A DNA stretch of 64,000 bases from CBDAQD01 sp965275905 (GTDB taxonomy: Bacteria > Pseudomonadota > Alphaproteobacteria > Rhizobiales > JAJFHC01). The stretch's first letter is position 1, and every line of letters starts with the position of its first letter. Position numbers and translations under genes: made by a program. A model generated the notes under the pieces. The model searched no databases. It had not been told where the DNA came from and saw only the letters and a list, made by a program, of their open reading frames with translations. Positions 55,024 to 62,748 of this stretch are shown piece after piece. The DNA lies in assembly GCA_965275905.1 (NCBI GenBank), contig CBDHYJ010000079.1:97462-161461 (forward strand), read 5' to 3'.

Positions 55024-56118
55024 TTAGACTCCGAGTACGCGGTTGCGCTGGGAGATAAAGGCTTGGTCCGAAATCTTCGACCAGCCGCCGAGGTCCTTAC
55101 GGGCCTTCTGGAAGCTGTCGTCGATTTCCTTCGCCAGCGGGCTGTGTGCCCGAACCGTCTCGAACACTTCTTCGGCGGCTTCGCCGAAGCTGTCGTAGAC
55201 ATCGTCGTTGAACTGGCGCAGCTTGACGCCCTGGTTCGTCACCAGGTCGGCCAGTGCTTCACCACTCTTGGCGTTGTACTCCGACATCATGATGTCGTTC
55301 TCGGCGGCGGCGGCCGCTTCGATGATCAGCTGGTCAGTCTTCGACAGCTTGCTCCACCACGAAGCATTCATGCCGAAGGCCAGCATCGAGCCCGGCTCGT
55401 GCATGCCCGGATAGTAATAGTACTTGGCGGCTTCGTAGAACTTCATGAAGCGGTCGTTCCACGGGCCAACCCATTCGGTCGCGTCAATGGCGCCGGAGAC
55501 AAGGTTTTCGTAGATCTGACCACCCGGCAGGGAGACCGGCGAAGCGCCGAGCTTGGCCATGACGTCGCCTCCAAGGCCCGGGATACGCATCTTCAGCCCC
55601 TTGAGGTCGTCAGCCGAGTTGATTTCCTTGTTGAACCAACCGCCCATCTGACAACCGGTATTGCCGGCCATGACGCACTTCAGTCCGAATTCGGCCGACA
55701 GTTTGTCCCAGAGCTCCTGACCGCCACCGAAGCGGATCCAGGCGTTCATTTCGGTGTAGGTAAGGCCGAACGGAACAGCCGTAAAGTAGGCCCAGCCGAG
55801 ATGCTTGCCTTTCCAGTAGTAGTCGGCGGCGTGATACGCCTGAGCGTTGCCCGAAGCCACTTCGTCGAATGAGTCGAACGCGCCGACGCGCTCGCCTGCT
55901 GCAAAGTACTGGACCTGAATCCGGCCCTCGGTCATGTCCGCGATACGCTTGGCGAGACGCTGGGCGCCCGTGCCGAGACCCGGGAAGTCGCGCGGCCAGG
56001 TCGAGACCATAGCCATTTCGATACGCTGCTGTGCGATAGCCGGTGCAGCGAGCGTGGTCGCTGCCGCTGTTGCGCCAGCTCCGACGCCGGCTTTCTTGAT
56101 GAATGAACGGCGATCCAT
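55024..56118 (-). CDS. TRAP transporter substrate-binding protein, TakP (alpha-keto acid) type
   Basis: 364 residues. Twin-arginine signal MDRRSFIKKAGVGAGATAAATTLAAPAIA, so exported folded. The DctP fold contains WPRDFPGLGTGAQRLAKRIADMTEGRIQV, GNTGCQMGGWFNKEI, MRIPGLGGDVMAKLGASPVSLPGGQIYENL, DATEWVGPWNDRFMKFYEAAKYYYYPGMHEPG. These segments match the TakP group, whose characterised member binds pyruvate and other 2-oxo acids with a sodium ion. First gene of the transporter; the downstream IOR would consume such substrates. AAGAGGGAG lies upstream of the ATG. Confidence 0.9.
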   Translation of the reverse strand: MDRRSFIKKAGVGAGATAAATTLAAPAIAQQRIEMAMVSTWPRDFPGLGTGAQRLAKRIADMTEGRIQVQYFAAGERVGAFDSFDEVASGNAQAYHAADYYWKGKHLGWAYFTAVPFGLTYTEMNAWIRFGGGQELWDKLSAEFGLKCVMAGNTGCQMGGWFNKEINSADDLKGLKMRIPGLGGDVMAKLGASPVSLPGGQIYENLVSGAIDATEWVGPWNDRFMKFYEAAKYYYYPGMHEPGSMLAFGMNASWWSKLSKTDQLIIEAAAAAENDIMMSEYNAKSGEALADLVTNQGVKLRQFNDDVYDSFGEAAEEVFETVRAHSPLAKEIDDSFQKARKDLGGWSKISDQAFISQRNRVLGV

Positions 56119-56578
56119 ATGAGATTCTCCCTCTTCCAGTTAGATCGGTTAAGCCGTCTTTGTATAACTTTACTGTTCTGCCTGGGCCGCCAACCGCTTT
56201 GCCTCCCCACAAATCGCCGGCAGCATACAGAACCGCGCGTGCATAAAAGACCATGACGGACGGAATGACAAGGACATGCGGCAACAAATCCGTTTGATGG
56301 GACTCGTTTCCATACATGTTGGTTAACCAACAAAGAAACTTTTTATTTGCGCGCTATTCGAATGCCTCCCGGACAACCGGAATGCGTGCGGCAGCACCGG
56401 GATTCTGCGATCCTCCGATCCGGACGGAAGCGTCTGGGAATTCACCGCCGAAAGCGCCGGGAATCGATGACCGAGATGGATTTGGGGCCTAAAATAGGGT
56501 ATTCGCAGATTCGGATCGGGAGCGCGTGTCCGCCTCGATCAATGCCATGAGGTTCTGCAAACGGGAACTGAGCGGAAT
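56119..56578. other. 460-bp divergent intergenic region
   Basis: Separates the TRAP unit (minus) from the amidotransferase gene (plus). Contains a perfect 16-bp palindrome (56317-56332, listed separately), then an AT-rich 56335-56355. The remainder shows no gene; small frames are not coding in composition. Confidence 0.5.
56317..56332. promoter_or_regulatory. palindromic operator TGTTGGTTAACCAACA (GntR/FadR-type)
   Basis: Perfect 16-bp palindrome with the TGGT...ACCA core typical of GntR regulators of the FadR subfamily (consensus TNGTNNNACNA-like), which often respond to 2-oxo acids, lactate or pyruvate. It lies about 200 nt before the TRAP binding-protein gene. No regulator gene is in the window. 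Confidence 0.55.
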
Positions 56579-57361
56579 ATGTCGAATATCACCCCCGTCG
56601 TCGGCCTGCCGGCCGACATGACCGAGAAAGACGGACTTCCCTTTCACGCCGTCGGCGACAAATACGTCCGGGCGGTGGCCGAGGTATCGGGCGCCAATCC
56701 CGTGATGATCCCGTCGCTCGGCAAACTCGTCAGACTTCCGGATCTCGTCGACCGGCTCGATGGCGTAGTCGTCACGGGCGCGACGTCCAACGTCGAACCG
56801 CATCGGTATGGTTTGTCGAACGTCGCGGAGACGGAACCGCATGATCCCATGCGTGATGCCACCACGCTGGATCTGATCCGCGTCGCACTCGATACCGGTA
56901 CGCCCATGCTGGCGATCTGCCGCGGCATACAGGAACTCAACGTGGCGCTCGGCGGCACCTTGCAGGCGGAGGTCCAGGACCTGCCCGGCAAGCTCGACCA
57001 CCGCGCGCCCGAGAGCGACGATCTCGACGTCCGCTACGGACCCGTTCACGCCATCAGCTGCGCCAGCGGAGGCATCCTGCGCAGACTCATGGGCCAGCGC
57101 GAGATCATGGTGAACACGGTCCACCGGCAGGCGATCGGGAAACTGGCCGACGGGCTGTTCGTCGAGGCCACGGCCCCGGACGGCACCATCGAAGCGGTTT
57201 CGGTGAGGAACGCGACGGCGTTTGCAATCGGCGTACAGTGGCATCCCGAGTATAAGGCCAGCGAAAATCCCGACTCGGTGAAATTGTTCTCGGCCTTCGG
57301 CGATGCCGCCCGGGAGCGGGCGACCGCCCGCCGCCGCCGGGTTCTGGATACGGTCCGCTGA
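56579..57361 (+). CDS. class I glutamine amidotransferase, gamma-glutamyl-GABA hydrolase family
   Basis: 260 residues. Peptidase C26 fold. Catalytic Cys in MLAICRGIQELNVALGG (near 112) and His in GVQWHPEYKAS; the Glu two residues on (HPE) completes the triad. PuuD and related hydrolases split gamma-glutamyl bonds in polyamine or drug-like compounds. The N-terminal ITPVVGLPADMTEKDGLPFHAVGDKYVRAV is the family opening. The ribosome site is weak (GCGGAAT). Its stop is one base from the end of the convergent dehalogenase. Confidence 0.85.
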   Translation: MSNITPVVGLPADMTEKDGLPFHAVGDKYVRAVAEVSGANPVMIPSLGKLVRLPDLVDRLDGVVVTGATSNVEPHRYGLSNVAETEPHDPMRDATTLDLIRVALDTGTPMLAICRGIQELNVALGGTLQAEVQDLPGKLDHRAPESDDLDVRYGPVHAISCASGGILRRLMGQREIMVNTVHRQAIGKLADGLFVEATAPDGTIEAVSVRNATAFAIGVQWHPEYKASENPDSVKLFSAFGDAARERATARRRRVLDTVR

Positions 57362-57362
57362 A

Positions 57363-58049
57363 CTAACCCAGCAGCGGCGGCAGTTCGTCAAGGCCGCCGA
57401 TAATCGCCTTGAGCGCACCGGGAAGTCGTTCCCGGGCCATGCCGAAGCGGTTCATCCAGGCAACCGAGAAGCCGAAATTGGCCGCGCCCGACGCATCCCA
57501 AGCGTTTGTCGAGACGAAGCAGATCTGCGACCGGTCATCGACGCCGAAACGGTCGACCGCCATCTGGTAGACCTTCGGATCGGGCTTGTAGACCCCGGCA
57601 TCGTCCACCGAGAGCGACGCGTCGAGAAGCGCGTCCAGACCTGCCGACTCGACCGCGGCATCGAGCATGCGCCGGTTGCCGTTCGACAGGATACCGGTCT
57701 GGAAACCTTGTGCACGCAGCGCCTCCAGTGTCGGCTTCACGTCCGGATAGGCATCGAGCGTCAGGTAAAGCTCCATCAGTTGCTCGCGCAAGGGCCCGTC
57801 GTCGATGCCGTTCGCCTCGAGCGCATAATCGAGTCCGTCCCCCGTTACCTGCCAGAAGTCCGCATAGGCCGGCATCAGGCTGCGCAGCCAGGTGTATTCA
57901 AGCTGTTTCTGACGCCACAGTTTCGACACCGCATCGGCCTTGCCGCCCATGGACGCAGCGACCTTTGCCGTCGGAGAGTGTACGTCGAACAGAGTGCCGT
58001 AGGCGTCGAACACGCAGGCCTTGATGTTGTGAAAGTCTGACTCCGCCAT
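57363..58049 (-). CDS. haloacid dehalogenase, type II (HAD superfamily)
   Basis: 228 residues. Hydrolyses (S)-2-halo acids to (R)-2-hydroxy acids, with an aspartyl-ester intermediate. HAD motif I CVFDAYGTLFDVHS (nucleophile Asp near 14), motif II ILSNGNRRML, the Lys of motif III in VYKPDPKVY, and motif IV CFVSTNAWDASGAANFGF; the LDxxxVF-type cap follows motif I (SLMPAYADFWQVTGDGLDYAL). These are the features of the L-2-haloacid dehalogenase clade. AAGGAAC precedes ATG 58049. Other HAD hydrolases of this type act on phosphoglycolate-like acids, so the natural substrate is unproven. Confidence 0.85.
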   Translation of the reverse strand: MAESDFHNIKACVFDAYGTLFDVHSPTAKVAASMGGKADAVSKLWRQKQLEYTWLRSLMPAYADFWQVTGDGLDYALEANGIDDGPLREQLMELYLTLDAYPDVKPTLEALRAQGFQTGILSNGNRRMLDAAVESAGLDALLDASLSVDDAGVYKPDPKVYQMAVDRFGVDDRSQICFVSTNAWDASGAANFGFSVAWMNRFGMARERLPGALKAIIGGLDELPPLLG

Positions 58050-58175
58050 TTGTTCGTTCCTTCTCGTTGGCCGCATCGAAACAAAATGCCAAAGCCCGCC
58101 CTTGTAAAGCATTATCAATTGAATTGGCTGTGATACGCTCAGGCCGACAACCATCATCAAGGGAGAAGGACCGGC

Positions 58176-58844
58176 ATGAGCGATCATGCAGCCGATGATC
58201 ATGGCTCTGACGGCCATGGCCACGAACACGGAGAAGGTTCAGAACTCTCTCCGATCGCGCTTCGGGTGAAGACGCTGGAGTCGCTGCTCGTCGAGCGCGG
58301 CTATGTCGACCCGGAAGCACTCGACGAGCTGATCGACACCTATGAGAACAAGATCGGCCCGCGCCGCGGCGCGCGCGTGGTGGCCCGCGCCTGGACCGAT
58401 CCGGACTTCAGGCAGCACCTCCTTGAGGACGCCTCCGCCGCCATCGCCGGGATGGGCTTCACCGGCCGCCAGGGCGAGCACATGGTGGCGCTGGAGAATA
58501 CGCCGGACACCCACAACATGGTGGTCTGCACGCTGTGCTCCTGTTATCCGTGGCCGGTGCTCGGCCTGCCGCCCGTCTGGTACAAGTCGCCGCCCTACCG
58601 GGCCCGCGCCGTGTCCGACCCGCGCGGCGTCCTCGCCGATTTCGGCGTCACGCTGCCGCCCGGCACCAATATCCGGGTCTGGGACTCCACCGCGGAGATC
58701 CGCTACCTGGTGATCCCCATGCGCCCGACCGGCACGGTCGGCCTTGACGACGAGCAGCTCGCCGATCTGGTCACCCGCGATTCGATGATCGGCACCGGGC
58801 TCGCCATCTCCCCCTTCGATGAAGCCGACGGAGGCGGATCATGA
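58176..58844 (+). CDS. nthA: nitrile hydratase, alpha subunit, cobalt type
   Basis: 222 residues. Hydrates nitriles to amides at a non-corrin Co(III) centre. The metal-binding claw is C118-T-L-C121-S-C123 within NMVVCTLCSCYPWPVLGLPP; Thr between the first Cys and Leu marks the cobalt type (Ser in iron enzymes). The YRARAVSDPRGVLADFG and WDSTAEIRYLVIPMRPTGT segments are family landmarks. The N-terminus has an unusual His/Asp-rich tail (His at 4, 9, 14, 16, 18). GGGAGAAGGA lies just before the ATG. Overlaps nthB by 4 nt. Thiocyanate hydrolase gamma shares the claw, but the layout fits nitrile hydratase. Confidence 0.92.
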   Translation: MSDHAADDHGSDGHGHEHGEGSELSPIALRVKTLESLLVERGYVDPEALDELIDTYENKIGPRRGARVVARAWTDPDFRQHLLEDASAAIAGMGFTGRQGEHMVALENTPDTHNMVVCTLCSCYPWPVLGLPPVWYKSPPYRARAVSDPRGVLADFGVTLPPGTNIRVWDSTAEIRYLVIPMRPTGTVGLDDEQLADLVTRDSMIGTGLAISPFDEADGGGS

Positions 58845-59506
58845 GAGGCGGTCAGGATCTCGGCGGCATGCACGGGCTCGGCCCGGTCGAGCCGGAGGAG
58901 GACGAGCCCTGGTTCCACGCCGAATGGGAGCGCCGCTGCTTCGCGCTGACGCTGGCGATGGGGGCCACCGGCCAGTGGAACCTGGACATGAGCCGGTATG
59001 CGCGGGAAAACCGGCATCCGGCCGACTACATGCGCATGAGCTATTACGAGCTCTGGCTTGCCGGACTGGAGCAGCTTCTGGCCGAACGGGGTCTCGTCGA
59101 GGCGGGCGAGTTCGATGGCGAACCCCGGCGTTCCGCAGCGCCCGTCCTTGATCGCAAACTCGAGGCCGAGGATGTCGCCAGGACCCTTGGCCGGGGCGGC
59201 CCGGCGTCGCGGCCGGAACAGGACCCACCCGGATTTGGCCCTGGAGATCGCATTCGCGTCCTTCCGGTGACGACGGCTGGGCACACGCGCGCACCCGGAT
59301 ACCTTCAGGGACGCTTCGGCACCATCGACCGCGTTCACGGCACCTTCGTGTTCGCGGACGCCAACGCCGCCGGGCGCGGCGAGAACCCCCAGCCGCTCTA
59401 CAGCGTGCGGTTCGCGGCCGATGAACTCTGGGGCCCCGACGCCGCAACGGGCGACGCCGTCTACGCCGACCTCTGGCAGTCCCATCTCGAGGCCGCAGCG
59501 ACATGA
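58841..59506 (+). CDS. nthB: nitrile hydratase, beta subunit
   Basis: 221 residues. Forms the heterodimer with NthA and shapes the substrate channel. N-terminal GGQDLGGMHGLGPVEPEEDEPWFHAEWERRCFALTLAMGATGQWNLD is strongly conserved in beta subunits; the helical part has RMSYYELWLAGLEQLLAERGLV. The C-terminal SH3-like part carries GDRIRVL, GRFGTIDRVHGTFVFADA, YSVRFAADELWG and the terminal Asp/Glu-rich end. ATGA overlap with nthA; overlaps the accessory gene by 4 nt. Confidence 0.92.
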   Translation: MRGGQDLGGMHGLGPVEPEEDEPWFHAEWERRCFALTLAMGATGQWNLDMSRYARENRHPADYMRMSYYELWLAGLEQLLAERGLVEAGEFDGEPRRSAAPVLDRKLEAEDVARTLGRGGPASRPEQDPPGFGPGDRIRVLPVTTAGHTRAPGYLQGRFGTIDRVHGTFVFADANAAGRGENPQPLYSVRFAADELWGPDAATGDAVYADLWQSHLEAAAT

Positions 59507-59859
59507 CGGAACCCGCGCTGCCGGCTGACCTTCCCGGCCTGCCCGTGGATGACGACGGGCCGGTCTTTGCCGAACCCTGGCAGGCGCAGGCCTTCGCCAT
59601 GACCGTCAAGCTGCACGAGGAGGGCCGCTTCTCGTGGACCGAATGGGCCGAAGCCCTGGGCGCGGAGATTTCAGCGGCCGGGCCCGACGATCCGGCGGAG
59701 AACTATTATGTCCACTGGCTGACGGCGCTGGAGAAGCTCGTTCAGAAGAAGAACCTGCTGAGCGCCGGCGAGATGGACGCCCGGCGCGACGAATGGGACC
59801 GGGCGGCGCGCGCGACACCGCACGGCGAGCCGATCCAGCTCGGCCGCGGGACCCGGTAA
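59503..59859 (+). CDS. nitrile hydratase accessory protein (cobalt activator, P14K-like)
   Basis: 118 residues. Homologous to the N-terminal region of the beta subunit: EPWQAQAFAMTVKLHEEGRFSWTEWAEALGAEI and NYYVHWLTALEKLVQKKNLL. In cobalt nitrile hydratases the small gene after nthB acts as self-subunit-swapping chaperone that loads Co into the alpha subunit; the ending here (IQLGRGTR) lacks the usual basic tail of P14K. It starts inside nthB and completes the nthA-nthB-activator operon. Confidence 0.85.
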   Translation: MTEPALPADLPGLPVDDDGPVFAEPWQAQAFAMTVKLHEEGRFSWTEWAEALGAEISAAGPDDPAENYYVHWLTALEKLVQKKNLLSAGEMDARRDEWDRAARATPHGEPIQLGRGTR

Positions 59860-60011
59860 GAGCGATTGATCGCGCCCTTTCCCTCTGTTCACGGACCAAT
59901 CACAATGCCGTTGTCAACTGGCCATATTCTCTTGCCATTAAGTCGCCGAGCCTGAATGATCTGGGCGCCGCACCAACGGGCGGCTGAATCGAACACAAGC
60001 GCGGAATCAGC

Positions 60012-60875
60012 ATGACGGTCACGGTGGGCATTGGCCCGTTTGACGCCCCGGTCATTATTTTCGGGGGCGTGTACAGCAATCTGGAGTCTCTCAAGGCTCT
60101 GTTCGAAGAGGCCGACCGCCTGAACGTGCCGCCCGAACGCATCATTCACACCGGCGATGTCGTCGCCTATTGCGCCGATCCGGAAGCCGCCTCCAGGCTG
60201 CTGATGTCTTCCGGGGTCCACGCGATCAAGGGCAATGTCGAGGAACAGCTCGGCCAGAACGCCGTGGACTGCGCCTGCGGCTTCGAGGACGGCTCCAAGT
60301 GCCAGACCCTGGCGGTCGAGTGGTTCGCCTATGCGGACCGGCAGATCGGCGGCGAGCTCAGGAACTGGATGGCCGGCCTGCCCGATCAGCTCACGTTCGA
60401 GATGAACGGCAGAACCTTCCGCGTGGTTCACGGCGGCATCAACCAGACCAACCGGTTCATGTTCGCATCCCTGAGCGACGCGGTTTTCGGGACCGAGATG
60501 GCGCAGGCCGGGACCGACGGCGTCATCGCCGGCCATACCGGCATCCCGTTCACCCGTCACGTCGGCGGCCGCGTCTGGCACAACACGGGCGCCCTGGGCA
60601 TGCCGGCGAACGACGGCACGCCGCGCGGCTGGTTCACGGTCATGACGCCGATGATCCACGGCGTGCGGTTCGAGCACCGGCCGCTGCACTACGATCACAT
60701 CACCGCGGTGCGCAAGATGCGCGAGGTCGGGCTGTCCGCCGAATATGCTACCGCGCTGGAAAGCGGATTGTGGCCGACCATGGACATTCTCCCGGAGCCC
60801 GAACGCGAGGGCGTCGGCAAGGCCATCAGCCTCGGGGCGGTGGTCTGGGCGCAGATCCCGCAGTCAGCAGCGTAA
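60012..60875 (+). CDS. metallophosphoesterase-like protein with altered first metal motif
   Basis: 287 residues. The calcineurin-like fold is clear from HTGDVVAYCADP (GD at 48-49), IKGNVEEQL (GN at 74-75), VVHGGINQT (His140) and IAGHTGIPF (GH at 174-175). The first metal motif, D-x-H in normal members (FSDIHGNLEAL), reads FGGVYSNLESL here, so Asp and His are replaced by Gly and Tyr. A Cys-rich insert, DCACGFEDGSKCQTLAVEWF, follows the GN motif and may bind metal. Without the first motif the usual two-metal site cannot form as in phosphatases, so the activity is unknown. Its end overlaps the convergent LysR gene by 12 nt. It lies 152 nt after the nitrile hydratase operon. Confidence 0.8.
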   Translation: MTVTVGIGPFDAPVIIFGGVYSNLESLKALFEEADRLNVPPERIIHTGDVVAYCADPEAASRLLMSSGVHAIKGNVEEQLGQNAVDCACGFEDGSKCQTLAVEWFAYADRQIGGELRNWMAGLPDQLTFEMNGRTFRVVHGGINQTNRFMFASLSDAVFGTEMAQAGTDGVIAGHTGIPFTRHVGGRVWHNTGALGMPANDGTPRGWFTVMTPMIHGVRFEHRPLHYDHITAVRKMREVGLSAEYATALESGLWPTMDILPEPEREGVGKAISLGAVVWAQIPQSAA

Positions 60876-61787
60876 CGCTGCCTGTTCCTCCAGGAACTTC
60901 AGGCACGCTCGGGCCGACGCCTTGGCCTGACCGGCGGGCGTAAGCACGCCGAGCAGCGCCTGGTCCATGGGCACGAAGTCGGGCCAGCAGAGCTGAAGCG
61001 CGCCGCTTTCGAGATGCCTCTCGATCAGCCCGCGCCAGCCAAGCGCAATGCCGCGGCCCGCCGTGCAGGCCTCCAGCAGATAGACGTAGTTGTCGATGCC
61101 GGTGAACCGGGGCGACAGCCCCTTGGCACCGACCCTGGCGAACCAGTCATCCCAGGTGGCCCAGCCCTTGTTCTGCTTGGTCAGCAGCAGGAACGGCAGG
61201 TCCCCCCAGCCGTCGACGCCGCCTGACAGCCGGTCGCCATGCTCCGCGGCGAACCCGGGCGAGCAGACCGGGCAGATCGCCTCCTTCAGGACGGTCGAGC
61301 CGGTACCGTCCGCATCCGCCGGCTTGCCGTAGCTGAACGACAGATCGATGCGCGGATCGGGGTGCGTCTCAAGTGCCTCGTATTCCGACGACAGGATGCG
61401 GATCTGCACATCTTCACCGAGATGGTCCTGCAGTGCGCCGAACCGCGGCAGCAGGAAGAGATGGGAAATCTCGTGCGTGCAGGCGATCGTCAGGTCGTGC
61501 TCCGGCGGCCACGCGGCGACCGCGGCGAGCGCTGAATGAATATTGTCGAGGCCCGACACGACCGCGCGGAACAGCAGCTCGCCCTGCTCGGTCAGCGTCA
61601 GCCGCCGTCTTGCCCGGACGAAGAGCTGAATGTTCAGCCGCTGCTCGAGGCCTGCGATATGCCGGCTGATCGCCGACTGCGACGTGTGCAGTTCCTCGGC
61701 CGCGCGGCTGAAGTTCAGATGCCGGGCCGCGCTTTCGAACGCCGTCAGCGTGCTGGTCGAAGGCAGTGCATATCGCGGCTTGTTCAT
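60864..61787 (-). CDS. LysR-family transcriptional regulator
   Basis: 307 residues. N-terminal winged helix-turn-helix LTAFESAARHLNFSRAAEELHTSQSAISRHIAGLEQRLNIQLFVR (about 15-60), then the LysR substrate-binding fold with LPRFGALQDHLGEDVQIRIL and GRGIALGWRGLIERHL. The GcvA-like region suits a regulator of amino acid or aromatic acid genes. ATG 61787 is preferred; the longer frame adds 41 residues without a ribosome site. It is divergent from the AMDase-like gene (113-bp gap with a palindrome), the standard LysR-target arrangement. Confidence 0.92.
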   Translation of the reverse strand: MNKPRYALPSTSTLTAFESAARHLNFSRAAEELHTSQSAISRHIAGLEQRLNIQLFVRARRRLTLTEQGELLFRAVVSGLDNIHSALAAVAAWPPEHDLTIACTHEISHLFLLPRFGALQDHLGEDVQIRILSSEYEALETHPDPRIDLSFSYGKPADADGTGSTVLKEAICPVCSPGFAAEHGDRLSGGVDGWGDLPFLLLTKQNKGWATWDDWFARVGAKGLSPRFTGIDNYVYLLEACTAGRGIALGWRGLIERHLESGALQLCWPDFVPMDQALLGVLTPAGQAKASARACLKFLEEQAALRC

Positions 61788-61801
61788 ATCAAAACTGATA
61801 T
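61786..61801. promoter_or_regulatory. palindrome ATATCA-N4-TGATAT at the LysR gene start
   Basis: Perfect inverted repeat at 61786-61791 and 61796-61801, overlapping the start codon of the LysR gene and 100 nt before the divergent AMDase-like gene. Likely binding site for autoregulation by the LysR protein. Confidence 0.45.
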
Positions 61802-61900
61802 CATCTCTATTCAAAGACGGCAGTGTACACGGGCGTTGGCGGCGCGCACAATCTACCCGTTTTGAGGGATAGTCTCGTTTGTTGAGGGAGTGGAAAGACG

Positions 61901-62737
61901 GTGGCTGCATACGTCAAGCCCGCGCATTGGGCCGACCCCGCCAACAAGCTGTTCACGCACCAGGTCGGCTTCACCTGCCCGCCGCATGATTTCGACGCCG
62001 CGCCGTCCGATTTCCTGCGCATGTGTCCTGAGTCCGTCGGCGTGCACGGGCGCATGCTGCACGTCCCCGATTACGAGCACCGGCTGGACCAGCGCAAACA
62101 GAACTTCTCGCTGCTCGAGGAGTTCGTCGAATGCATGGCGAACAACGGCGTCGATGTCTGCGGCCAGGTCGGTTCCAACTGGGTGCATGCCAGCGGGCTC
62201 GGGGTCGAGGGCATCCGCCTTCATTGCGAGATGCTGAGCGAGAAATACCAGACGCCGTTCCACATGGCCGGATACGCCATGGTCGAGGCGCTGCGCAGCC
62301 AGAACGTCGAGAAGGTCGCCCTCAACGCCGCCTACCATCACCCCGAGTGGTGGCAGGGCACCGTGGGCTTTCTTGAGGAAGCGGGTTTCGATGTCCTGTG
62401 GGCCGGCAACTTCCACGACCAGGGCTGGTTCTCCAGCCAGCAGGAGATCAATGCCTGCATCTGGTGCTTCGACGGCGACCTGGCCGAAAAGAGCTTCGCC
62501 TACGTCGCGGAGAAGGCGCCCGGCGCCGACGCCTATCTGATCAACGGCATGTGCAACTTCCGGCGCGCAGGCGACGGCCTCGCCCGGCGCCCGGTCCATC
62601 TGGAGGTCGAGCTCGAAGCCATGCTCGGCAAACCGGTGATCAGCCACGACAACGCGCTTTACTGGCGCCTCTTCAAGACCCTCGGGCTTGCCCCGGTCAC
62701 GCGGCAGGGCCGGCTGCTCTCCTCGCTCCAGGAATAG
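61901..62737 (+). CDS. Asp/Glu racemase-superfamily enzyme, arylmalonate decarboxylase / maleate isomerase-like
   Basis: 278 residues. Two-domain fold of the family: VGFTCPPHDFDAAPSDFLRMCPESVGVHG, ECMANNGVDVCGQVGSNWVHASGLG (about 78-101), KVALNAAYHHPEWWQGTVGFLEEAGFDVL, and DAYLINGMCNFRRAGD with Cys218. Maleate isomerase has two catalytic Cys; here only Cys218 is in place, and the first catalytic segment reads QVGSN, near the Gly/Ser layout of arylmalonate decarboxylase, which uses one Cys. The substrate is unknown, perhaps a malonate-type diacid. GTG start 61901, after GGGAG. Divergent from the LysR regulator; the sulfotransferase follows after 11 nt. Confidence 0.75.
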   Translation: MAAYVKPAHWADPANKLFTHQVGFTCPPHDFDAAPSDFLRMCPESVGVHGRMLHVPDYEHRLDQRKQNFSLLEEFVECMANNGVDVCGQVGSNWVHASGLGVEGIRLHCEMLSEKYQTPFHMAGYAMVEALRSQNVEKVALNAAYHHPEWWQGTVGFLEEAGFDVLWAGNFHDQGWFSSQQEINACIWCFDGDLAEKSFAYVAEKAPGADAYLINGMCNFRRAGDGLARRPVHLEVELEAMLGKPVISHDNALYWRLFKTLGLAPVTRQGRLLSSLQE

Positions 62738-62748
62738 GGAATATTCCG

